From Phycisphaerales bacterium (GTDB lineage Bacteria; Planctomycetota; Phycisphaerae; Sedimentisphaerales; Anaerohalosphaeraceae), in NCBI GenBank assembly GCA_003152975.1, contig PMBP01000492.1, forward strand, positions 1,490-7,879: DNA of 6,390 bases. Reading direction: 5' to 3'. Shown one piece after another: positions 1 to 6,262 of the stretch (within the stretch, counting starts at the first letter, position 1; each line of letters starts with the position of its first letter). The notes beneath the pieces were generated by a model. The model ran no database searches. It was not told where the DNA came from and saw only the letters and a program-made list of their open reading frames with translations. The translations under genes were made by a program, and so were the position numbers.

Positions 1-603
1 GGAAAAGTGTCCGGCGGCGGCAGTTGGATGGGAGCGATCGGCGGTCTGTGCGGAGCCAATGAGGGAATCCTCAGCCGCTGTTTTGCCACGGGAGCTGTGG
101 TTGGCTATATCTACGCCCATCATCTTGGCGGCCTGTGCGGAAATAACTCCGGTGCCATCACCGCTTGCTACGCGACCGGTTCGGTCACCGGAGGGGATGC
201 CACGCTGTCTATCGGAGGTTTTGTGGGTCAAAATTCCAACGGCAAGATCATTCGCTGCTATTCGATCGGAAAACCTGACGGACCTGAAACCTCCAATGCC
301 ATCGGCGGCTTTTGCGGTCAGGTCGATCCCGGCGACGGTTTTGAAGATACGGGCAATTTCTGGGATCTGCAAACCTCGGAAACGACCGTCAGCCCAATGG
401 GGACCGGCAAAACCGACGCCGAGATGAAAATCCACTCGACCTTCACCGCCGCCGGCTGGGACTTCGTCCAGACCTGGGGAATCGAAGAAGGGCAGATCTA
501 TCACTACCTTCATTCCCAGCCCTCGGCCGACCTCAATTACGACGGCCGCGTGGACTTGGCCGACTTCGCCATCTTCGCCGCCCAATGGCTCCACGGGACA
601 TAA
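1..603 (+). CDS. GLUG-repeat surface/secreted protein with C-terminal dockerin-like tail (5' end outside window)
   Basis: The reading frame is open from the first base, so this is the C-terminal part of a longer protein; the in-frame GTG at 7 lies inside a repeat and is not a credible start. Counting from that GTG, four GLUG-type repeats are visible near residues 11-33, 40-62, 69-92 and 99-120, with the recurring pattern IGGLCGxNxGxIxxCYATG; the fourth is degenerate. A linker (TDAEM...GWDF) that often closes GLUG arrays follows. The last ~24 residues (ADLNYDGRVDLADFA...) form one EF-hand-like calcium loop, with D175, N177, D179, D183 and D186 as likely ligands, as in dockerin repeats. Only one loop is present, whereas classical type I dockerins have two; single C-terminal loops ending in a QWL-like motif are typical of planctomycete secreted proteins. 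GLUG repeats occur in bacterial surface and adhesin-like proteins; the ligand here is unknown. The signal peptide and any catalytic domain would lie upstream. Confidence 0.85.
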   Translation, partial: GKVSGGGSWMGAIGGLCGANEGILSRCFATGAVVGYIYAHHLGGLCGNNSGAITACYATGSVTGGDATLSIGGFVGQNSNGKIIRCYSIGKPDGPETSNAIGGFCGQVDPGDGFEDTGNFWDLQTSETTVSPMGTGKTDAEMKIHSTFTAAGWDFVQTWGIEEGQIYHYLHSQPSADLNYDGRVDLADFAIFAAQWLHGT

Positions 604-615
604 ATCGGTAGAATA

Positions 616-636
616 GTTTGGCCAGTTTTGCCAACT
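616..636. terminator. weak hairpin between convergent genes
   Basis: The 50-bp gap between two convergent genes holds TTGGC (618-622) and GCCAA (630-634) around a 7-nt loop, extendable to AGT/ACT with a bulge. The stem is short and no clear T tract follows on either strand. Its only support as a bidirectional terminator is its position between two converging stop codons. Confidence 0.2.
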
Positions 637-653
637 CAACCACAGTTTCCCTC

Positions 654-3194
654 TCACCTCCGGACCATCTCGGCGATGTTCTGTCGCTCGAGTTGCTCCA
701 TTCGTTTTCGTTTCTGGAGGAAGGTATCGTAAAGCCGCTGCTCCTCTTCGTTCCAGGTGTTGGCCTCGGTGTAGTCCCCGCAATACGGCACGCCCAAGTC
801 GATCCAGCAGGCCAGCAGGGCGTTCTCTTTTTCGGATAAACGAACATCGTAATGTCCCTTATTGAGAAGGGCGATCAGTCCGCTTTTGGTCGCACCCGCC
901 GAGTAGGGCGGCAGCATCTCCGGAACTGACATGACATTGACCCAATTGATGATCCTTCCGCGGTCATCCCCGCGATAAACATTCTCCCCCTCATCTTTCA
1001 GAGTCCTCGCCTGCGTCATCGTCAGGTACGACCGGCTCCACTTCCTCCGTGCGGCCGGGTCTGCAACCTCCGTCCCCAGCAGGTTGTAGGCCGCCGTCGT
1101 CTTCCCGTCGTGGCAGCGTGTGCAGTGCTGGTCGAGGATCGGCTGGATCTGCCGTCGAAAGCTGAATCCCCCCTCCAGTCCGAAGAACGGCTCCAGCTTC
1201 GCAGGCCCGGCCTCCATCGCCTGTGTGGCGTGTCCGGCGAGGATCGCCGAGGTGTTCTTGGACTCGTGGCATCCCACGCAGGAGAACGATTCCCCCGGCT
1301 GCAGCGTCGACCAGCTCCGCATCGTCTGGACTACATGCTGGCGGCTGTCGAGGGCCTGAAAATAGACCGGCGTCTGTGCCGGCACGCGAAAACAGGCCGA
1401 CCCGTCCTCATAAACCCGCGCTGTGCCCAGTACCCGCTTGACATCCCAGCTCCCGTTACCCACCGCCACCGGCGTGCTGGCCAGAGCCCCTCCGCCGGGC
1501 CCTTCGTTGGTTGTTTGGCCGATCCCCGCACACCGGAATTCGATCGCCACCACCCGCAAGCTCTTGACGGTCCCGCGCGGCACGCCCCTCAAGCCCGACC
1601 CGGAGTAGATATCCTGCACATAGTAGATCCCCGCCGTCTGGCTGTAATCCACCGCGTCCGGTCGCGGGTGCGGGCGTTTCCTCGCCCTCAGCGGGACCGG
1701 CTGGTTACACGACAGCCGAGGGTCGGATGCCAGCATCTCGCGATTTCCATCCATGTCGAACCAGTACAGTTTGAATTTCCGATCGTACGGGTATTTCCCG
1801 TCCGGCGGCCACTCCCCGGCCGGATAAAACGCCGCCAAACACTCCGTCTCGCTGAGCGGATATGGATACCCAAACAGGTTGCCATCCTGCCCATAGGCGT
1901 CCACGTGGACCGCCTCGGTCTTTCGGATCGGCGCGATCAACTGAATCCCGGCCGACTCCTGCCGACCCCGCGACGGATCGACCACGATCAACTTGCCTGT
2001 CTGGATCGTGTGATGTCCCGACGCGATAGCCAGAATCTTCGTCGTTCCTGGGATTCCTCGCGCGTGCAGGATCGAGGTCGGAAACCACGAGTTGTTGCCG
2101 TAGAATTCCGTCTGCCCGGTCCCGTATGCGGACATTTGGAATAGGGATTGGACAAATATCTGCCCACGGTCGTTGTACTCCCACCGCGTGTAAATCACCC
2201 GCCCATCCTCCAGCACCGTCGGGTAATTGTCGTGCACCTGGTCAAAGGTCATCCGCCGCAGAAATCGCCCGTCGGCGTCGCAGGTATAGAGATTACTTAC
2301 CTCCGTCCACCAGCAATCCACCGTCTGCACGCATCGCGTCGAGTTGAAAATGATGTCCCCGTCCGGCAGATACGCCGGCTCGTAATCGGCAAAACCAAGC
2401 CCCGAAGTGATCGTCCGGATCTGACCCGACGCGACCTCGTACTCGTACAAATGGTAGTCGTCTTCCCGGTCCGATTTCTTCCACGAAAACAAAATCCGGT
2501 CGCCCTCCCACGACACCGCCGGGTCGCGGATCACGCCGCCATTATCGCCGATCAACTCGCGAACCTTCGGCTCGGCGCCCCACAAGTCCAGCACGCACAG
2601 TGCCGATCCCGGCACAAAGTGCCGCTCGTTCTGCGCATCCGAAAGCCCTTCCGTATAGGCGTAGTGCGATCCCCCGAGATTGTAGTGCCGCGTGAAGACT
2701 ATCTGCGGACAAAGCGTCCGGATCCGTTCCAGCCGCGTTTTCCGGAGCTGCTGGCAGCCGTCAAAATACAGTTCCAGCCACGCCGGATCTCCGGCAGGGG
2801 GATTCTGCTTATGGAGAGCTTCCATTCGATTGCCGTACACTGCCCCCTCCGCGCCAATCTGATCCAGCACCCGCCCGATCATCGCCTGTTCGATCCCGTT
2901 GTCGGCCGAGCCGGCCAGCCACTCGGTAATCCGCCCCGACGAATCCCGGCACAGCCAGTCCCATTCGATCGGATACTCAGTCTGCAGCCGGGCCAGGGCT
3001 TGTATCGCACGGGATTCAATCGCGTCGGCCGCCCCCCGGCCAACCTCCTGCCGCAGGGCCGTCAAACGCTCGACGCAGGCCGACGAGGGACGAGCGGACA
3101 TTCTCGCCGCCGCACCGCTCGACTCCTGCGCCGCCCCCGCCATGCTGCAAATCCCGCCCACCAGCGTTAAAACTGTAATCCAGTATCGAAACAT
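654..3194 (-). CDS. HzsA-related exported PD40 beta-propeller protein with two c-type heme motifs
   Basis: The 846-residue product begins with a Sec-type signal peptide (residues 1 to about 22, hydrophobic core WITVLTLVGG, likely cleavage after AGAA), so it should act in the periplasm or at the surface. A helical region follows, then a PD40/WD40-like propeller at about 160-500 (for example the DYEPAYLPDGDIIFNSTR and DNYPTVLEDGRVIYTRWEY segments). Two CXXCH motifs lie near the C terminus: CVGCH at 639-643 (bases 1266-1280) and CTRCH at 691-695 (bases 1110-1124), the second in a planctomycete-type cytochrome domain. This order (propeller, middle domain with heme I, C-terminal heme II) matches the alpha subunit of anammox hydrazine synthase and its many uncharacterised planctomycete relatives. 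The length is close to HzsA (about 800 residues). No beta or gamma subunit genes are nearby. A redox or electron-transfer role is inferred; the substrate is unknown. The ATG at 3192-3194 is chosen because it starts the signal peptide directly; no strong Shine-Dalgarno sequence precedes it. Confidence 0.85.
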   Translation of the reverse strand: MFRYWITVLTLVGGICSMAGAAQESSGAAARMSARPSSACVERLTALRQEVGRGAADAIESRAIQALARLQTEYPIEWDWLCRDSSGRITEWLAGSADNGIEQAMIGRVLDQIGAEGAVYGNRMEALHKQNPPAGDPAWLELYFDGCQQLRKTRLERIRTLCPQIVFTRHYNLGGSHYAYTEGLSDAQNERHFVPGSALCVLDLWGAEPKVRELIGDNGGVIRDPAVSWEGDRILFSWKKSDREDDYHLYEYEVASGQIRTITSGLGFADYEPAYLPDGDIIFNSTRCVQTVDCWWTEVSNLYTCDADGRFLRRMTFDQVHDNYPTVLEDGRVIYTRWEYNDRGQIFVQSLFQMSAYGTGQTEFYGNNSWFPTSILHARGIPGTTKILAIASGHHTIQTGKLIVVDPSRGRQESAGIQLIAPIRKTEAVHVDAYGQDGNLFGYPYPLSETECLAAFYPAGEWPPDGKYPYDRKFKLYWFDMDGNREMLASDPRLSCNQPVPLRARKRPHPRPDAVDYSQTAGIYYVQDIYSGSGLRGVPRGTVKSLRVVAIEFRCAGIGQTTNEGPGGGALASTPVAVGNGSWDVKRVLGTARVYEDGSACFRVPAQTPVYFQALDSRQHVVQTMRSWSTLQPGESFSCVGCHESKNTSAILAGHATQAMEAGPAKLEPFFGLEGGFSFRRQIQPILDQHCTRCHDGKTTAAYNLLGTEVADPAARRKWSRSYLTMTQARTLKDEGENVYRGDDRGRIINWVNVMSVPEMLPPYSAGATKSGLIALLNKGHYDVRLSEKENALLACWIDLGVPYCGDYTEANTWNEEEQRLYDTFLQKRKRMEQLERQNIAEMVRR

Positions 3195-3254
3195 CGTTTA
3201 CCCAGTCATCTTCTGTCGATCGAGTCCAGGAATCCCTCCACCCCCGTTCGGACT

Positions 3255-3283
3255 ATCATGCCGGATTTTCGCCGGCTTTTCAA
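3255..3283 (-). promoter_or_regulatory. candidate sigma70-like promoter for the HzsA-related gene
   Basis: Read on the minus strand, TTGAAA (3278-3283, 5 of 6 to the -35 consensus) and CATGAT (3255-3260, 4 of 6 to the -10 consensus) are separated by exactly 17 bp. Transcription would begin near 3248 and give a 5' leader of about 54 nt before the ATG at 3194. Planctomycete promoters are poorly characterised, so this rests on motif and spacing only. Confidence 0.45.
3260..3276. promoter_or_regulatory. GCCGG/CCGGC dyad within the promoter spacer
   Basis: GCCGG (3260-3264) and CCGGC (3272-3276) form a perfect 5-bp inverted repeat around a 7-nt centre. The dyad lies almost wholly between the proposed -35 and -10 boxes of the HzsA-related gene, a position where a bound repressor or MerR-like regulator could act. 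On the plus strand a TTTT run follows (3277-3280), so a short terminator-like hairpin is the alternative reading. Short GC-rich dyads also arise by chance in DNA of this composition. Confidence 0.25.
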
Positions 3284-3320
3284 GCTCATTTCTCCCGTCG
3301 AGTGGGATAACCTGGGAACT

Positions 3321-3401
3321 TTGTATCCCCCTGAGAAGGAAACGATGTTTCCTGGCTATCCTATATTCAATAGTCAATCCTCTTGCATCCCCCGCAAAAG
3401 G
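3321..3401. repeat. imperfect 19-bp direct repeat upstream of the ligase operon
   Basis: TTGTATCCCCCTGAGAAGG (3321-3339) and TTGCATCCCCCGCAAAAGG (3383-3401) match at 15 of 19 positions, 62 bp apart, and both are followed within a few bases by ATGTT and CC. The downstream copy begins with the proposed -35 box of the ligase operon. The pair could be two binding sites for one regulator or a decayed local duplication. Confidence 0.35.
3337..3353. promoter_or_regulatory. perfect 7-bp inverted repeat, possible operator
   Basis: AGGAAACGATGTTTCCT is a perfect inverted repeat with 7-bp arms (3337-3343 and 3347-3353) around GAT. It lies about 30 bp upstream of the proposed -35 box of the ligase operon and about 140 bp upstream of the HzsA-related start, and overlaps the end of the upstream direct-repeat copy. 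There is no T run after it, which argues against a terminator and makes a dimeric-regulator site the better guess. No specific regulator family can be named. Confidence 0.35.
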
Positions 3402-3410
3402 CCGTACAAT
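3383..3410 (+). promoter_or_regulatory. candidate sigma70-like promoter for the ligase operon
   Basis: TTGCAT (3383-3388, 3 of 6 to the -35 consensus, including the key TTG) and TACAAT (3405-3410, 5 of 6 to the -10 consensus) are separated by 16 bp. Transcription would start near 3417, leaving a leader of about 40 nt before the ATG at 3458. Confidence 0.45.
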
Positions 3411-3457
3411 GTTCCGCTCTGAGAAACGAAAATTCCTGAGAATTATCCGGGTTACTC

Positions 3458-4483
3458 ATGCAGCGAAAAACGACAACGAAACGGGCCAAACCACGGCTCC
3501 GCATCGGTCTGGTCTATGACCTGCGAGCCGACTATCTGTCCATGGGCTACGGCCCCGAAGAGGTCGGCGAGTTCGACAGCGTCTCGACGATCAACGAACT
3601 GGACAAGGCCCTGACAGCGTTGGGCTACCGCGTCGAGCGGATCGGCCACGGCCGCCGCCTCGCCGAGTTTCTTGTCGCCGGCCGCCGCTGGGACCTGGTC
3701 TTCACCATTGCCGAGGGCCTGTACGGCCGCAGCCGCGAGGCCCAGGTTCCCGCGCTGCTGGAGCTGTACGGCCAGCTCTACACCTTCTCCGACCCGCTGA
3801 CCTCGGCCGTCACCCTCGACAAGGCCGTCTCCAAGCGGCTCGTCGCGGCCGCCGGGCTCTATACCCCGCCGTTTGCCGTCATCGAGCGGCCTGCCGACCT
3901 TCGATCGGTCAAGCTGGCCTACCCCGTCTTCGCCAAGCCCATCGCCGAGGGTACCGGCAAGGGCGTGGACTCCGCCTCGCGGATCGACAACGCCCGCCAA
4001 CTGGCGACCGTCTGCACGCGGCTGCTCAAGCAATACCGCCAGCCGGTTCTCGTCGAGGAATACCTGCCCGGCCGCGAGTTCACCACTGCCATCCTCGGCA
4101 CCGGGCCCGACGCCGAGGTCCTCGGTACGATGGAAATGACCATTCTCGAAGGGGCGCCGGCGAAGGATTACTCCTTCGAGGTCAAAGAAATGTGCGAAAA
4201 ATATGTCCATTATTTCGAGATGCCCCGAGGCCGCCTCCGCAAGGAAGTCGAAAAGCTCGCCCTCGGCTCTTACCGCGCGCTGGAGTGCCGCGACACCTCC
4301 CGCGTCGATACCCGCCTCGATCGCGAGGGCAAGCCGGCGTTTTTGGAAGTCAACCCGCTGCCCGGCCTGCACCCGTCGCATTCCGATCTTCCGATGATCG
4401 CCACCCAGCAGGGCATGCCCTATGTCGAGCTGATCGGCCGTATCGTCAACAGCGCCCTCAAGCGCAAGGAGCCAATAAAATGA
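3458..4483 (+). CDS. D-alanine-D-alanine ligase-like ATP-grasp enzyme, first gene of the operon
   Basis: The 341-residue product is a soluble ATP-grasp carboxylate-amine ligase of the Ddl superfamily; such enzymes form an acyl phosphate from ATP and a carboxylate and then an amide bond. Visible landmarks are an N-terminal Rossmann-like start (RIGLVYDL, 15-22), FTIAEG (82-87), the ATP-binding lysine region AKPIAEGTGKGV (159-170), EEYLPGREF (200-208), an omega-loop-like FEVK (240-243), and the metal-binding end with D284 of SRVDTRLD plus E297 and N299 of FLEVNPLPGL. The length fits the family (about 300-370). The canonical Ddl N-terminal GGxSxExExS motif is absent, and E244 sits where DdlB has Tyr216, so a substrate other than D-Ala is likely. 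The ATG at 3458 is the only plausible start before the conserved core; no clear Shine-Dalgarno sequence precedes it. The stop overlaps the next start. The alternative, a true peptidoglycan Ddl, is less likely. Confidence 0.85.
   Translation: MQRKTTTKRAKPRLRIGLVYDLRADYLSMGYGPEEVGEFDSVSTINELDKALTALGYRVERIGHGRRLAEFLVAGRRWDLVFTIAEGLYGRSREAQVPALLELYGQLYTFSDPLTSAVTLDKAVSKRLVAAAGLYTPPFAVIERPADLRSVKLAYPVFAKPIAEGTGKGVDSASRIDNARQLATVCTRLLKQYRQPVLVEEYLPGREFTTAILGTGPDAEVLGTMEMTILEGAPAKDYSFEVKEMCEKYVHYFEMPRGRLRKEVEKLALGSYRALECRDTSRVDTRLDREGKPAFLEVNPLPGLHPSHSDLPMIATQQGMPYVELIGRIVNSALKRKEPIK
4466..4471 (+). promoter_or_regulatory. strong ribosome binding site deciding the start of the second ligase gene
   Basis: AAGGAG ends 8 nt before the ATG at 4480-4482, near-ideal spacing. 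It lies inside the last codons of the first ligase gene. Together with the ATGA stop/start overlap (4480-4483) it fixes the start at 4480 and rejects an in-frame extension back to 4192 that would run through the upstream gene. Confidence 0.8.
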
Positions 4484-6012
4484 CCGAAGGCCTGTCGGTT
4501 CTCGTTCTGTACAACACCAACCCGCCCCACCTTCAGAGGACCTTCGCCGAAAGCGAACTGGGCGTGCTTGACGAGGTCAACGCCGTCTGCAAAGCCCTCA
4601 AGGCCCTCGGCATCCCCCATCGCCAGGCCGGCGTGCAAAACCTCCGTGAGGTTTCCGGCATCCTGGCCACCGCCGCCGAGCGGCTCGTCTTCAATCTCGT
4701 CGAGGGCTTTGCCGAAAATCCCGCCGATGCGACGATGGTCCCATCGCTGTGCCGGGCCTGGCGCCGCGGCTGGACGGGCAACGACACGGCCCCCCAGCTC
4801 CTGACACTCGACAAATGGCAGACCAAGGCCGCCCTGCGGCAAAACGGCCTGCCGACGCCGCAGGCCCTGATCATCGAGCAGGAATCCAAAATCCGCGGCG
4901 AACTGTTTCCCGGGCCGTACATCGTCAAACCCTTGCGGGCCGACGCCAGCGAGGGCATCGACAACCGCAGCGTCGTTCCCGCCAAAGACGAGCGGCTCTA
5001 CGACGCCGTTCAGCGTATCCACGACCAGTTCGGCGACTCGGCGATGATCGAGCAGTACATCGACGGCCGCGAGTTGAATGTCTCGGTATTGTGGAAGGAT
5101 AATGACGCCATAGTTCTCCCGCTGGCCGAGATCGACTTTTCCGCCTTCGACGCAAGCCGCGTCAAAATCGTTGGCTACGAGGCCAAGTGGCGGCAGGACA
5201 GCTTCGAATACCAGAACACCCCGCGGGTCATCCCCGCCCCGTTGCCCGAAGAAGTCGCCCAGCAGGTCCGCGAGCTGTCGATCAGCGCCTGCCGCGCCGT
5301 CGGCTGCGACGATTACTGCCGCGTCGATTTCCGCCTCGACGATCAGCTCCGGCCCTATATCCTCGAAGTCAACGCCAACCCGGATATCTCGCCGGAAGCG
5401 GGCTTTGCCGCCGCGCTGCAGGCCGCCGGAATCGCCTTCTCGCAATTTGTCGCCTCCTGCATCGACCGCGCCCACGACCGGATGCGCAATCATTCGATCG
5501 CGCCGACGGCGATCGCGGCCAATGCCCAATCGACGGGCACGACGATCCGCTTCGTGCGGACCGGCGATCTGGAGCCGACCATCGCCATGCTCGAGAGCAC
5601 CCACTTTTTCTACCCGGCCGAGGTGGAAGTCGCCCGCGAGGTCCTGGCCGAATCCATCAGCCACGGCCCCACCGGCCATTACCAGTCGCTGGTCCTCGAA
5701 GAAGCCGGCCGCATCCTCGGCTGGATTTGTTTTGGCCCCACGCCCTGCACGCTGGGGACCTTCGACATTTACTGGCTGGCCGTGGACCAATCCACCCAGG
5801 GCCGAGGCCTCGGCTCGCTGCTGCTGGACGACTCGCAGCGGCGGATCGCCGAGCGGGAAGGTCGGCTGATTATTGTCGAGACTTCGGGCAGAGAAAGATA
5901 TGATCCCACCCGCGCCTTCTACGAAAGACGCGGATATGCCCTCTCCGCCCGTTGCAAAGATTTCTACGCCCCCGGCGACGACAAAATCATCTACACCCGT
6001 TTCCTCGTATAA
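4480..6012 (+). CDS. fusion protein: Ddl-like ATP-grasp ligase plus C-terminal GNAT acetyltransferase
   Basis: The product is 510 residues. Residues 1 to about 330 form a second, divergent Ddl-type ATP-grasp ligase: FNLVEGF (71-77), the ATP lysine in YIVKPLRADASEGID (147-161, K150), IEQYIDGRELNVSVL (190-204), the omega-loop motif YEAKW (233-237), and the metal site with D283 of CRVDFRLD plus E296 and N298 of ILEVNANPD. After a linker at about 330-354, residues 355-510 form a GNAT N-acetyltransferase: the acetyl-CoA pyrophosphate loop QGRGLG is at 440-445, after the strand IYWLAVD, and FYERRGY is at 480-486 near the end. The protein should therefore catalyse an ATP-dependent amide ligation and an acetyl transfer from acetyl-CoA, plausibly on one small molecule. 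The preceding gene is a second ligase and is translationally coupled, so the two probably act in one pathway. Both the N-terminal GGxSxE motif and the DdlB Ser150/Tyr216 equivalents (here A156 and W237, aligned by eye) are changed, which argues against D-Ala-D-Ala synthesis. The substrate is unknown. Confidence 0.85.
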   Translation: MTEGLSVLVLYNTNPPHLQRTFAESELGVLDEVNAVCKALKALGIPHRQAGVQNLREVSGILATAAERLVFNLVEGFAENPADATMVPSLCRAWRRGWTGNDTAPQLLTLDKWQTKAALRQNGLPTPQALIIEQESKIRGELFPGPYIVKPLRADASEGIDNRSVVPAKDERLYDAVQRIHDQFGDSAMIEQYIDGRELNVSVLWKDNDAIVLPLAEIDFSAFDASRVKIVGYEAKWRQDSFEYQNTPRVIPAPLPEEVAQQVRELSISACRAVGCDDYCRVDFRLDDQLRPYILEVNANPDISPEAGFAAALQAAGIAFSQFVASCIDRAHDRMRNHSIAPTAIAANAQSTGTTIRFVRTGDLEPTIAMLESTHFFYPAEVEVAREVLAESISHGPTGHYQSLVLEEAGRILGWICFGPTPCTLGTFDIYWLAVDQSTQGRGLGSLLLDDSQRRIAEREGRLIIVETSGRERYDPTRAFYERRGYALSARCKDFYAPGDDKIIYTRFLV

Positions 6013-6071
6013 CCATCACCCCACCGCCTCGCTTGTGGAGGGCCCCACTCAGTCGAGTCCGTTGTTTGTGT

Positions 6072-6095
6072 AGGGACGATTCGCGAATCGCCCCT
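6072..6095. repeat. 24-bp palindrome, REP/MITE-like intergenic element
   Basis: CGATTCGCGAATCG (6077-6090) is a perfect 14-bp palindrome. Beyond one A/C mismatch the arms continue AGGG/CCCT, giving a 24-bp near-perfect dyad centred at 6083/6084, about 60 bp after the ligase operon stop. No T tract follows, so it is not a classical intrinsic terminator, though it could form a stable hairpin at the 3' end of the operon mRNA. Its form (GTAGGGACGATTCGCGAATC...) resembles dispersed intergenic repeats seen in several bacterial phyla; that resemblance is from memory and cannot be tested with one copy. Confidence 0.5.
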
Positions 6096-6121
6096 TCGTC
6101 GATGCCGGTACAACCCGGTCC

Positions 6122-6259
6122 ATGTTCCGCACTTCCTATGTTTCCAATGAGCACAATATCGACCGCCAGTATCTTGACCCTCTTGCCGGTTCGCCGTATA
6201 ATCAGTTCGGTTACGACAATCTCGACCGGTTAACCGACCTGGGCAATCAATTCGTTTAG
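6122..6259 (+). pseudogene. orphan RHS/YD-repeat fragment
   Basis: This frame encodes 45 residues from an ATG to a TAG. The core, with LDPLAGSPYNQFGYDNLDRL at residues 19-38, has the YDxLDRLT signature of RHS/YD-repeat proteins, which are normally hundreds to thousands of residues long. Similarity appears to stop just after DRLTD (about base 6240), where the frame runs into LGNQFV and a stop. Upstream the frame is open only to 6074 and is made of the palindromic repeat, not of RHS sequence. No convincing ribosome binding site precedes the ATG. The best reading is a remnant left by recombination or deletion of a larger RHS gene. A real small protein is possible but unlikely. Confidence 0.55.
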
Positions 6260-6262
6260 ACG

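Noticed and set aside
3..20. Lipoprotein signal in the HzsA-related protein (Cys16 in its leader, bases 3147-3149)
   Set aside because: The residue before Cys is Ile, not Gly/Ala/Ser, so the lipobox rule fails; an ordinary Sec signal peptide fits better. The coordinates of this entry are given as protein residues.
1110..3170. Two long plus-strand open frames (1110-2144 and 2148-3170) opposite the HzsA-related gene
   Set aside because: They are Arg/Pro-rich, show no motifs and lie wholly antisense to a protein with a signal peptide, propeller repeats and two heme motifs.
3409..3519. 36-residue small open frame at the start of the ligase operon, a possible leader peptide
   Set aside because: Its ATG would lie upstream of the predicted transcription start (about 3417), it has no ribosome binding site, and it overlaps the first ligase start out of frame.
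3452..4381. 309-residue open frame on the minus strand opposite the first ligase
   Set aside because: It is antisense to a gene with conserved ligase motifs, shows no domain signature and has biased composition.
4192..4479. In-frame N-terminal extension of the fusion protein
   Set aside because: It overlaps conserved coding sequence of the first ligase in another frame and reads as Arg/Pro-rich noise; the ATG at 4480 has a strong Shine-Dalgarno sequence and begins the ligase fold directly.
4420..5790. 456-residue open frame on the minus strand opposite the fusion gene
   Set aside because: It is antisense to a protein with clear ATP-grasp and GNAT motifs and has low-complexity Gly/Ala/Val/Asp composition with no recognisable domain; long antisense frames are expected in GC-rich coding DNA.
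6035..6048. GTGG/CCAC hairpin just after the fusion gene as a terminator
   Set aside because: The stem is only 4 bp around a GGGCC loop with no T tract after it; it is too weak to call.
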